Origin: Chromera velia
Taxonomy: Eukaryota; Sar; Chromeraceae
DNA length: 16,160 nt
Assembly (NCBI GenBank): GCA_018398765.1
Contig: JAHBMJ010001978.1
Coordinates: forward strand, 8,018-24,177
Direction of reading: 5' to 3'
A program made the position numbers and the translations under genes. Below, one piece after another: positions 7,741 through 16,160 of this stretch (within the stretch, counting starts at the first letter, position 1; each line of letters begins with the position of its first letter). The notes below the pieces were generated by a model. That model did not search any database and was not told the origin of the DNA. It saw only the letters and a program-made list of their open reading frames with translations.

Positions 7741-10700
7741 ATGATGATTGAGGATTAAATCCTAGATTTAGCGACGCCAAATCCCAAGCCACTAGCAAGG
7801 CTTTGAGGACAACCCAGAGCACACATTCATGGGGGGGGGGGATGAGGAAGCCTGCATGCCAATCGGATCGATTCGCCTCAACTTGCCTTATCGACAGAAT
7901 GGACCTTCTTGAGACAGTCGGCTATAGCTTTAGAACCGCTTCTAGGCAGAATTATGCACAACAACAACACCATATCCTTCGTTTTTTTCTCATTATCAGA
8001 AGTGCCCCTTCTGGTTGCACCTGCAACGCGTTGTACGATCTGTATTCTCATGTCAATAGGCGCTTTCTGCTTCTCAATTTTGTACAGTTCTTTCAGCCTG
8101 TTCCGTTCCCTTTCTATGTTTTTACATTCCGTCAGAACATGAACCTCATCTTTGATCACACACGAGGGGGACAAACATTTATTGCACAGCCGTTCCGGTT
8201 GGGTTCTATCTATATCCCCCCCTGTGAGAGCCCTGAAAAGCGTACGGAAGCCTGCGGAGGACTGCAACAGACTCTTTGGCAGAGGTTCAACACTGCACTC
8301 TATCATTTCACTTCTCGGACGCCATTTCCTTTCACTCAGAAGGTGCATAGCCAAACGCTGTCTAAACGGATTCCCTGATTGGAAAGGGGAGAGATTCGCA
8401 AGGTGGAGAAAAATTCTGTCTCTGTCTCTAACGTTTCTAGTTTCTTCTTTCAACCAGTCGGACAGCCAGACACCCTCTACGATCTTTTTTGCCGCCCTTT
8501 TCCTTCTGCCCTTACCCTTTCTTTTAAACTTGTCCCCCACCGTGCTTGGCAATGGAGGCCATAAAAGGGAGCAATCTAATGGAACGGCTAGCCATTTTAC
8601 TGACTGCCAGTGTTTTAACGAAGGGTTTATATGAGCCAGCCAAGCACTCATTCCACACTGCCCGGGGTAGAGCACGGTCGATCGATTTGATGCATTGGAT
8701 GAAGCTCCCACTCAACTTACCAAGTAGAGAACTGAATGGCTTGAGAGAGAGAGAGAGAAGGGAAGGCGAAACAAAGGAGTGATGGGAGAGACCAAAACAA
8801 CATCAAACAAAACATAACTGTAATGCATCGAGGTAGGCAACATCTGTTTTTCTCAGCAGGATTGTTTCCAGTCCATACAGCGTGACTGGCAGCCAGAGGG
8901 CCTTGAACAAAGTAATTTTAGAAAAGGGAGAAACAAAGCCCAGAGAAGAGAGAGTACCAAACACAGCCCCCAAATCCTTCTCTGCCGCCTCAATGCGGGC
9001 TTCGACTGTCTTGCTAAGGTCCACGCCCTCAAAAACCCAGTTGCCCAAATACTTATATTTACTCACCGCTTCCACTGGTTTGCCTTCATAACGAAAAGGG
9101 GTCCGGGGCACTAGGTCGGGGTGGGAGGAGGAGAGACGCATAACTTTTGTCTTCTTTAAATTCACCTTCAGGCCGTGCTCCTTACAATAGTCCTCAAGGT
9201 GAGACAGGCGTTTCTGCAAGTCAGAAGCACTGTGAGCAAACACAACAAGGTCGTCAGCGTATCTGATGCTTTCGATTAAAATATCAGACAGTCTGATAGG
9301 AGTCTCTCTATCAGTACCCCCAGCCGAGCTTTGATTCCTGTTTTCATTATCGGAGCTGACAGACTTATGCAGATTGTTGATGAAAAGAAAAAAGAGGAGA
9401 AGAGAGAGAGGATCGCCTTGTTTTACTCCTCCACCTTCTGGAAAGCATTCTGTTGCCCTATCTACCCGAGCCTTCATCTGACTATACATCGAATGAATCA
9501 TCCAAACATCGGCTTGGCTTATTCCTTCCTCCCTGAGCCTCTCTAACATTTAAACCCAAGGAACTGTATCAAACGCCTTGTTAAAATCAACAAACGCAGC
9601 AATCAGAGGGCTCTTCTTCTTTTTGGAGCTGAGAATTAACGAAGACAGAGCAGTGAAGGCCTCCCTTGTCCCTACCCCCTGTCTGAAGCCGAGCTGCATT
9701 TCGTCAATTTTCACCTCCTTCCTGATCTTTGAGTCCATCAATAAAGCAAAAATCTTACCCAGAAGCCCCACAATATGGATCGGGCGCCATTCGTTACAGT
9801 CGAGACTCGGCGGGCCCTTGGGGATGGGAGCAATGCGCAATACATTCCAGCGTTCAGGCCAAAAAGAAAAAAGGTGAAACAAATTGAAAAAGACAAAGAA
9901 CAGCAAGCGGGAGAGAGGAGAAAAACCAAAACATAACGAGAGGTGGTAGGGGCTAACCCCATCTAAACCCAGCGCTTTCTTTGGGTCAATTGCTTTCAGT
10001 ATTTCCTCAATCATGTGTATAGAGAAGGCAAGCTGAGAAGGAGGGGGGAAGGTGAGACCAACAGGTGCAGGCGGAAGACTAGGACCGTCGAAGACCCCTG
10101 CCCAGAACTGAGTGAAGGAAGAATCTGATGTAGCAGGTTTATTATCCCCTCCCCTCTGTGTTTTGATTTTCTTGTTCTATTACCAAACTTTCGAGGGGTC
10201 AACTGCTGCTTCTCTACCTAGTCTCTCTGCTTTCTGTTACTCAAGCTTACTCCTTTTTGCTGCAAACAGTCAAGCTCTTTCCCTTCTCAGTTTGACACAT
10301 TCTTTTCGCAGAGGGTGGGAAGGGTTTGGGATATGTCTTGCCTTTTTCTCGGCCTCCTTCACCTTCAAATGTATCAGGCGGCATTATGGGTCCCACCAAG
10401 CCTGACGGGTGCTCTGTTTTCTCCCAGACTGTCTTCTCTTCTTGGATGCCTTTCTCCTGTCTACCACTGCACCCACTTTGCTGTCTGCCAGCTTTTCTTC
10501 CCAGGAAAGACCCAACTGTTCCAATTGCTCAAGATAAGAAGCCTTGCTGAGAAAGTTGGGGGGGGGAGCATTCTGAAGAGGAAGTGGTTGTAGGGGAGGG
10601 GGTGGTGGGTCAGGGGGAGGTGGGATAGGGGGAACAACTTGACCTCCTTCATGCAGTTCGTTTACCCCTCTGTCAAACAGGCCGGGAAAAACCGTCTCAG

Positions 10701-10975
10701 AGAACGGCAGGACCGCTCTGGCGAGAAGAATCATTTTATCATCAGTCACCGGGGAAGTTCTATTTACAGTGAGGAGAAGGGGGAGAAAAGAGACATTCTT
10801 TTCGCCCGTGGGGGTATGTGGAGGATCAGAAGAAATAAGGGGAGGAGATGAATCAAGAAAAAAAGAAAGAGAAATTCGATGGCAGCCTATGTTTCTAGAA
10901 ATAATATAAAAAATCTGTTCCATAGTTCTTTTTCTATCGTTACAATGTCTTCTTATACAAAGTTTCAGCTTCTAA
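7741..10975 (-). mobile_element. LINE-type non-LTR retrotransposon, copy 1
   Basis: Read on the minus strand, the order is: an endonuclease-to-RT linker with the WWD-x2-C motif typical of LINE ORFs, the reverse transcriptase, a C-terminal Cys/His motif, about 140 bases of 3' UTR, and a short ATC tail at 7741-7746. The 3' end is set by identity with copy 2 (13660). The 5' end is uncertain. The reading frame is open to about 10972, then no endonuclease motif can be followed, so the copy is probably 5'-truncated near there. No target-site duplication was found by eye. The clade cannot be named from the sequence alone. Confidence 0.85.
7878..10923 (-). pseudogene. Reverse transcriptase ORF of LINE copy 1, disrupted
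   Basis: One minus-strand frame encodes, in order, a Pro-rich segment (about 10570-10640), WWDP linker, KKALGLDGV (RT motif 1), NEWRPI (motif 2), FVDFNKAFDTV (motif A, 9562-9594), GGGVKQGDPLS (motif B), YADDLVVFA (motif C, catalytic YADD at 9250-9261), KTKVM and YKYLG (motifs D and E). A C-terminal C-x2-C-x3-C-x6-H-x4-C cluster follows. In-frame stops lie at 10384 TAA, 10270 TGA, 10237 TAA, 10180 TAA, 10177 TAG, 9550 TAA and 8803 TGA (lowest coordinate of each). A 10 bp insertion near 8603-8612, absent from copy 2, shifts the frame before the Cys/His domain, which then runs open to the stop at 7878. In active elements the RT primes DNA synthesis from a nicked target. This copy cannot make that protein. 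Confidence 0.88.
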
Positions 10976-11360
10976 CTCCTTACTAATTATGAGAATGAGT
11001 TTTTTGCGGAAAAGCGCCGGTCTCCTATGCAGAAGGGGGGGCAAAAAGCACCCCACTCGCCCCCGGCATGCGGTCTCCAACCAGTTCAAAATGCATGGAT
11101 CAAAACGCCAATCAATTAACCGTTCTAAACGTGTTTGAAAGCAAAATGTCCCTGGATCAAATGCTGCCTAAAAATATACGCATCAAAGCCTCACAGTCTC
11201 CTTCTCTCCCCCACACCGCGGCAGTATCGTTGTCAACCTCATCCCTTCAAGATCCACTTTCCCTGAGGTGCATTTCTGTTCATGATTGTAGAGTGTGTCC
11301 CCTTTGCTGCGCATGCAGTTTCCCGACCGCCTGAAAGTCGGCGCGGCCGACTTTTTCTCT
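10976..11360. other. Non-coding interval between LINE copy 1 and GA satellite
   Basis: No gene is supported. An 88-codon plus-strand open frame (11068-11334) has no motif or splice context. It may contain unrecognised 5' LINE remnant, but no endonuclease signature was seen on the minus strand. Confidence 0.4.
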
Positions 11361-11449
11361 GAGGGAGGGAGGGAGGGAGAGAGAGAGAGAGAGAGAGAGG
11401 GCTAGGAGAGAGAGGGAGAGAGAGAGAGAGAGAGAGAAAGAGAAAGAGC
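11361..11449. repeat. (GGGA)n/(GA)n purine tract
   Basis: The plus strand is almost all purine: GAGGGAGGGAGGGAGG, then GA repeats, interrupted by GCTAGG near 11400. Such mirror-symmetric purine tracts can form triplex structures, which is known chemistry and not shown here. Confidence 0.9.
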
Positions 11450-11521
11450 GAAAAAACTTATGCGTGCACCAATGTAACCCAACACCAACACCGTCCTTCC
11501 ATTCCAACAAGAGGAAAGACA

Positions 11522-11601
11522 GGAGGGAGCGGGAGGGAGGGAGAGAGGAGAAAGGCAATAAGGGAGAAAGGGAAAAGGAGAGAGGGAGAGGGAGAGCTAG
11601 A

Positions 11602-11657
<56 letters not shown>

Positions 11658-11721
11658 AGAGAGGAGAAAGGCAAGAAGAGAGAAAGGGAAAGGAAGAGAG
11701 GGAGAGGGAGAGAGAGAGAGA

Positions 11722-11753
<32 letters not shown>

Positions 11754-11765
11754 CGCACACACACA

Positions 11766-11807
<42 letters not shown>

Positions 11808-11898
11808 AAAAAAATGAGAGAGAGAGAAGAGAGGAGAAAGGCAAGAAGGGAGAAAGGGAAAAGAAGAGAGAGAGGGGGGGAGAGAGAGAGAGAGAGAC

Positions 11899-11965
<67 letters not shown>

Positions 11966-11987
11966 GACACACACACACACACACCCC

Positions 11988-12056
<69 letters not shown>

Positions 12057-12100
12057 AGAGAGAGAGAGAGAAGAGAAGAGAAAGGGAAAGGGAGAGAGGA
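11522..12100. repeat. Compound GA/CA satellite with recurring purine core
   Basis: A ~35-base purine core (GGAGAAAGGCAA, then RGGAGAAAGGGAAA) recurs at 11547, 11663 and 11833, with a shortened form near 12069. Each core is followed by a GA run and then a CA run, including ACGC and CCGACAC variants. The spacing grows from 116 to 170 to about 236 bases, mainly because the CA runs lengthen. Long Ser/Leu, Cys/Val and Arg/Glu open frames across this region are simple-repeat artefacts. Confidence 0.88.
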
Positions 12101-13189
12101 ACCATGTAGATTTGCAGCGCAAGGAAAAAACAAAAAGCAAGCCGCGCAGCAATGAGCGTGGGCTGAGCTATCCGGGGCGAATCGGATGTAGTGGTTGATA
12201 CTGAGCAAACGGAATGAAGAGAATACGTCGAAGGTCTGTGCAGCGGTCTGTATGCTTGTCTGCATGTGTGTGCATCTCAATGAAAATAAACCAATCCACA
12301 AAACGGCGAGCTTAGACTTCAATATTACAGCAGGTTGGTGCCGTGTATTCATGATAAGACACTCCTTGGCTTTCTGGACTTTGGGGAAGCCCTCTCCTTC
12401 TTCTAAGGAGCGGGCACATGCGCCAAACTTACCGGTCATTCCATGCTTGGACGGCAAATCCGAAAATTTAAACCAAGCAGCACTGCTTATGGCGTTAACG
12501 GTTCTGCAAGCACCAGTGAAGGCATGGAGAGGATAAAGACAGACACTTTGGTACACAGGGATTCTAAAAAGAAAACAGATATACGGTCCTATTGTGTGTT
12601 TTGTGATAGAGACGGTGTGGAGACCGAACCGTTGCTGGGAGGTTGATGTCGAAAAACGAGCAGCGAGCCGCAAGAAGGCAAGCTTCTGTAAGAGATGAAA
12701 TCATCAGAAGTGTGTTCATCGACTAAATGTCAATGGTGAAGTGGCACGCTTCAGCGGCAGAGTATGGATGTCACCGGCTGATCATGACCTCACTCGTGAC
12801 TGACCTTTCCAAATCTCAGTTTGTCCATGTTGACATCCTGGTCGATCCGGTCGCTCCTAAAGCTCCTAGACGGCACAAAACGAAGAGACAGCACTGTAGA
12901 AAAACGGTCCTGCTGTCCTTAAGCTGTTTGGACGTTGGCCAGTGAGCCGGCTTGGACAGGAGAGCAATGTGTTGAGCACCTCTGCATGCTGAGAAACGGG
13001 GTGGGGAAGGACATGCATACGCACAGAAATTTCGTCGATCTGGAAAAGTGCACGGGCGGGCGCGGTCTCGGCGCGCCCTCTGGCATGCATGCATGGATGC
13101 ATGCAGTTAGCGCGCGGCCTCTGCATGGGCGGCGGGCGCGCGTCGATCAGGCTGCCAAATAATTTTCGGCGGCACATCTCCAAAATTCT

Positions 13190-13285
13190 GCCCCTTTCTT
13201 TCAAGACATACATTTTTTTTCTGCGGCCTTCGGCCGCCTTGTTTCAAGATTATGTAAAAATTCTGCGGTATTCTGCGGCCACTTT
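13190..13285. repeat. Duplicated TTCAAGA...TTCTGCGG segment with hairpin
   Basis: TTTCAAGA followed by a T/A-rich stretch and TTCTGCGG occurs at 13200-13226 and again at 13242-13267, with a further TTCTGCGGCC at 13271. The first copy ends in a 6 bp hairpin, GCGGCC-TTC-GGCCGC, at 13222-13236. Function unknown. Confidence 0.5.
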
Positions 13286-13290
13286 TCAAT

Positions 13291-13390
13291 GAGTAGAGTG
13301 GGACAGGGGGGTACTTACCACGGCTTACCAGAGCTAAATCTTACTCTACTATAGTCCGATCAACTTTTTCTAGAACTTTTTATACCATTA
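13291..13390. repeat. Possible diverged dispersed repeat (partner at 2338-2430)
   Basis: The shared blocks with 2338-2430 are GAGTAGA-TGG, ACTTAC, GCTTACCA, TCTTAC, CTATA and paired ACTTTTT. The match is weak and was found by eye. Confidence 0.3.
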
Positions 13391-13483
13391 CTTATACCTC
13401 CCCGACATTAATGAATTCTTGTTAGTACTGGTATAGGAATTCATCTGATATAAAAGATCAAATCGTTTGCCAATCCGGACCTT

Positions 13484-13662
13484 CTTAAACCTAGATACCA
13501 CTTAAAAGTTGAAGCCGTATTTTTGTATTAGCTTGAAAGCTCGCACCACAAGCGCGGATTGTTTATGGTATCTTGAAAGCCCAAGCCGCACATTTGGGCA
13601 GTGTCTTGACCATGACTGCCACATATGTGGACGGTCTCTTAAAAAAAGATACCGCAGATATG
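13484..13662 (-). repeat. Degenerate ~33 bp tandem repeat, five to six units
   Basis: Units start with CTT(A/G)A at 13484 (partial), 13501, 13532, 13572, 13604 and 13638, spaced 17, 31, 40, 32 and 34. Consensus features are CTTGAAAG near the start and GCCGCACAT in the middle. Read on the minus strand, the three best units give an 11-residue peptide repeat of the form HICG-x3-Q-(D/E)-T-x (HICGSHGQDT, then QMCGLGFQDT), with TAA in place of Q in one unit. The array directly abuts the ATC tail of LINE copy 2. Confidence 0.6.
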
Positions 13663-15356
13663 ATGATGATGATGATTGAGGGTTAAATTCTAGATTTAGC
13701 GACACCAAATCCCAAGCCACTAGCAAGGCTTTGAGGACAACCCAGAACACACATTCATGGGGGGAGGGGATGAGGAAGCCTGCATACCAATCGGATCGAT
13801 TCGCCTCAACTTGCCTTATCGACAGAATAGACCTTCTTGAGACAGTTGGCTATAGCTTTGGAACCGCTTCCAGGCAGAATTATGCACAACAGCAACACCA
13901 TATCCTTCATTTTTTTCTTATTATCAGAAGTGCCCCTCCCGGTTGCACCTGCAACGCGTTGTGCGATCTGTATTCTTATGTCAATGGGTGCTTTCTGCTT
14001 CACAATTTCGTACAGTTCTTTCAGCCTATTCCGTTCCCTTTCTGTGTTTTTACATTCCGTCAGAACATGAACCTCATCTTTGATCACACACGAGGGGGAC
14101 AAACATTTATTGCACAGCCGTTCCGGTTGGGTTCTATCTATATCCCCCCCTGTGAGAGCCCTAAAAAGCATACGGAAGCCTGCGGAGGACTGCAACAGAC
14201 TCTTTGGCAGAGGTTCAACACTGCACTCTATCATTTCACTTCTCGGACGCCATTTCCTTTCACTCAGAAGGTGCATAGCCAAACGCTGTCTAAACAGATT
14301 CCCTGATTGGAAAAGGGAGAGATTCGCAAGGTGGAGAAAAATTCTGTCTCTGTCTCTAACGTTTCTAGTTTCTTCTTTCAACCAGTCGGACAGCCAGACA
14401 CCCTCTACGATCTTTTTTGCCGCCCTTTTCCTTCTGCCCTTGCCCTTCCCTTTAAACTTGTCCCCCACCGTGTTTGGCAATGGAGGCCACAAAAGGGAGC
14501 AATCTAATGGAACGGCCAGCCATTTTACTGTCTTAACGAAGGGTTCACATGAGCCAGCCAAGCACTCATTCCACACTGCCCGGGGTAGAGCATGGTCGAT
14601 CGATTTGATGCATTAGATGAAGCCCCCACTCAACTTACCAAGTAGAGAACTAAATGGCTCGAGAGAGAGAGAGAGAAGGGAAGGCGAAACAAAGGAGTGA
14701 TGGGAGAGACCAAAACAATATCAAACAAAACGTAACTGTAATGCATCGAGGCAGGCAACATCTGTCTTTCTCAGCGGGATCGTTTCTAGTCTATACAGCG
14801 TGACTGCCAGCCAGAGGGCCTTGAACAAAGTAATTTTAGAAAAGGGAGAAACAAAGTTCAGAGAAGAGAGAGTACCAAACACTGCCCCCAAATCCTTCTC
14901 TGCCGCCTCAATGCGGGCTTCGACTGTCCTGCTAAGGTCCCTGCCCTCAAAAACCCAGTTGCCCAAATACTTATATTTACTCACCGCTTCCACTGGTTTG
15001 CCTTCATAACGAAAAGGGGTCCGGGGCACTAGGTCGGGGTGGGAGGAGGAGAGACACATAACTTTTGTCTTCTTTAAATTCACATTCAGGCCGTGCTCCT
15101 TACAATAGTCCTTAAGGCGAGACAGGCGTTTCTGCAAGTCAGAAGCACTGTGAGCAAACAGAACAAGGTCGTCAGCGTATCTGATGCTTTCAATTAAAAC
15201 GTCAGACAGTCTGATAGGAGTCTCTCCATCAGTACCCCCAGCCGAGTTTTAATTCCTGTTTTCATTATCGGAGCTGACAGACTTATGCAGATTGTTGATG
15301 AAAAGAAGAAAGAGGAGAAGAGAGAGAGGATCACCTTGTTTTACTCCTCCGCCTTC
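13660..15356 (-). mobile_element. LINE-type retrotransposon, copy 2, 5'-truncated
   Basis: This copy is collinear with copy 1 from the ATC tail (13660-13674, five ATG units on the plus strand) through the 3' UTR and C-terminal domain to the RT motif B region. Similarity stops sharply after CCGCCTTC at 15356, in the codons just before GGGVKQGD. Such 5' truncation is the usual outcome of target-primed reverse transcription. No target-site duplication was recognised. Divergence from copy 1 is a few per cent, mostly transitions. Confidence 0.85.
13806..15356 (-). pseudogene. Partial reverse transcriptase ORF of LINE copy 2
   Basis: A single minus frame covers GGGVKQGDPLS, the YADD catalytic motif (15168-15179), KTKVM, YKYLG, and the C-terminal Cys/His cluster (C-x2-C-x3-C-x6-H-x4-C) down to the TGA at 13806. 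In-frame stops lie at 15249 TAA (copy 1 has CAA), 14721 TGA (also TGA in copy 1) and 14613 TAA (copy 1 has CAA). This copy lacks the 10 bp insertion of copy 1. It shows that RT and Cys/His domain belong to one continuous ORF. It lacks motifs 1 to A, so it is inactive. Confidence 0.87.
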
Positions 15357-15399
15357 AGGCCTGTGCCCTCACAAATGGACTTTTGCCCCTAAGTCGGAC

Positions 15400-15640
15400 T
15401 TTAAAAAACTAATTGAAGTGATAGTGTGCTTTAATTCATAAATATATAATTAAAATCAATGTTTTAAATACAAAAAACACTTATAATGTTAAAACACATA
15501 CAATTCTCATTTTTTAATAATAAATTTAATAATAATTGAATTTATATTTTATTATAACATAATTAGGTTTAATTCAATATCACTCAATTAAATTTATACT
15601 TTTGTACTGTTATTTATTCTACACTGAGATTTATAATCTT
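15400..15640. other. AT-rich island
   Basis: Bases 15421-15600 contain about 25 G or C in 180 (14 % GC by hand count), far below the flanks. It has TTAATAATAAATTTAATAA-type runs and no open frame of note. It begins about 45 bases beyond the truncated 5' end of LINE copy 2. Possible sources are organellar DNA inserted in the nucleus, a matrix-attachment or origin-like element, or simply an AT-rich non-coding patch. Confidence 0.6.
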
Positions 15641-15902
15641 ATGCTGCTATACGGGATAATGTGTTGTTTATACTGTTTGCTTATGCAGCGCGCGTCCATA
15701 CATGCAGGTTATGTACCGCTTCTAAGACAGCTTTCTTAGCCACCGTATTAGTATGCGATAACATCGATCCCTTTACTACACTGGCTGGAGCGCAGGAAGT
15801 GTAGACGGGCAGGTTAGGAAGAAGGTGAGAGTGAATCCAGCAGCGACATGATCTGGTAGATATGGATTCAAATCATGCAGATGAGGCACGTTTTTACAGA
15901 TA
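15641..15902. other. Non-coding interval before terminal CA array
   Basis: Normal base composition resumes. No gene, RNA or repeat is supported. A 127-codon minus-strand open frame that ends here owes most of its length to the CA array. Confidence 0.4.
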
Positions 15903-15936
15903 GACACACACGCACGTATACACACATTCATACACA

Positions 15937-15976
<40 letters not shown>

Positions 15977-16115
15977 TACAGTGTCACACACACATATACA
16001 CATATACACACACGCATATATACACACGCAGACGCACGCATACGCACACACACGCACACACAAGCACGCACACACGCACGCACGCACATATATACACACA
16101 CATACACACACATAC

Positions 16116-16159
<44 letters not shown>

Positions 16160-16160
16160 A
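15903..16160. repeat. CA/CACG/CATA microsatellite, runs off window
   Basis: A (CA)n array with frequent ACGCACGC and ATATACAC variants, interrupted by GTGT near 15981. It reaches the last base, so its true length is unknown. The Cys/Val open frames on the minus strand are repeat artefacts. Confidence 0.95.

Larger units (their letters stand above)
12101..13480. other. About 1.4 kb with no supportable gene
   Basis: Several plus-strand open frames (12195-12536, 12443-12646, 12727-12945) are of mixed composition and could be exon fragments. None has a recognisable domain, matching splice sites or a homologue in the window. The part near 13050-13145 is GC-rich with GCGCGC and TGCATGCA alternations, and 13190-13285 is a small repeat. 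A minus-strand frame that runs from here into the CA satellite (to 11597) is not credible as a gene. Confidence 0.4.

Noticed and set aside
7803-8634. Plus-strand open frames of up to 191 codons across the LINE 3' region, repeated at 13731-14616
   Set aside because: They are antisense to the RT C-terminal domain. Conservation in both copies only reflects the repeat.
11280-12673. 290 and 358 codon minus-strand open frames rich in Ser, Leu, Cys and Val
   Set aside because: Most of their length is the GA/CA satellite. The non-repeat part has no recognisable domain.
12195-12945. Plus-strand open frames as a possible host gene
   Set aside because: Mixed composition but no domain, no phase-compatible splice sites and no clear start context. 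Left as unannotated DNA.
13308-13330. ACTTACC motif reminiscent of the 5' end of U1 snRNA
   Set aside because: Only seven bases match. No Sm site, stem-loops or further U1 sequence follow.
13484-13662. CRISPR array
   Set aside because: Units are degenerate and contiguous without unique spacers, in clearly eukaryotic DNA.

Overview
The window is nuclear DNA from a eukaryote. It has GT-AG introns of about 500 bases, two copies of a non-LTR (LINE-type) retrotransposon, a short inverted-repeat transposon present twice, and long CA/GA microsatellites. No rRNA, tRNA, CRISPR or operon-like feature is visible. The species cannot be read from the sequence. A protist or alga with a repeat-rich genome fits best, and that is inference. 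There are few host genes: only one spliced gene can be supported.

Layout. 1-2050: two copies (4-550 and 1507-about 2047) of a ~545 bp MITE-like element, separated by a CA microsatellite. 2050-3300: non-coding, with small inverted and direct repeats. 3309-6620: a plus-strand spliced gene of unknown family. Its last three exons (4476-4876, 5377-5614, 6130-6620) join in phase to give about 376 residues. Upstream of them (3309-3985) lie two exon-like segments that look like an older copy of the same domain, interrupted by three in-frame TAG/TAA codons. Both 3' introns and the region just after the gene carry tandem repeats. 6950-7740: non-coding. 7741 to about 10975: minus-strand LINE copy 1, with linker, reverse transcriptase, C-terminal Cys/His motif and ATC tail, carrying seven premature stops and a frameshift. 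11361-12100: compound GA/CA satellite with a recurring purine core. 12100-13480: no supportable gene. 13484-13662: degenerate ~33 bp tandem repeat. 13660-15356: LINE copy 2, 5'-truncated inside the RT domain. About 15400-15640: a very AT-rich island. 15903-16160: CA microsatellite running off the window.

The main theme is decay of repeats by transitions. In the MITE pair nearly all substitutions are transitions at CpG or CpA/TpG sites. Every premature stop in the LINE copies, and each interrupting stop in the 5' part of the host gene, could come from one C-to-T change in CAA, CAG or CGA. I see no defence, biosynthetic or other multi-gene system. The least explained items are the spliced gene with its apparent internal domain duplication, the CpR-biased decay, the 33 bp repeat and the AT-rich island.
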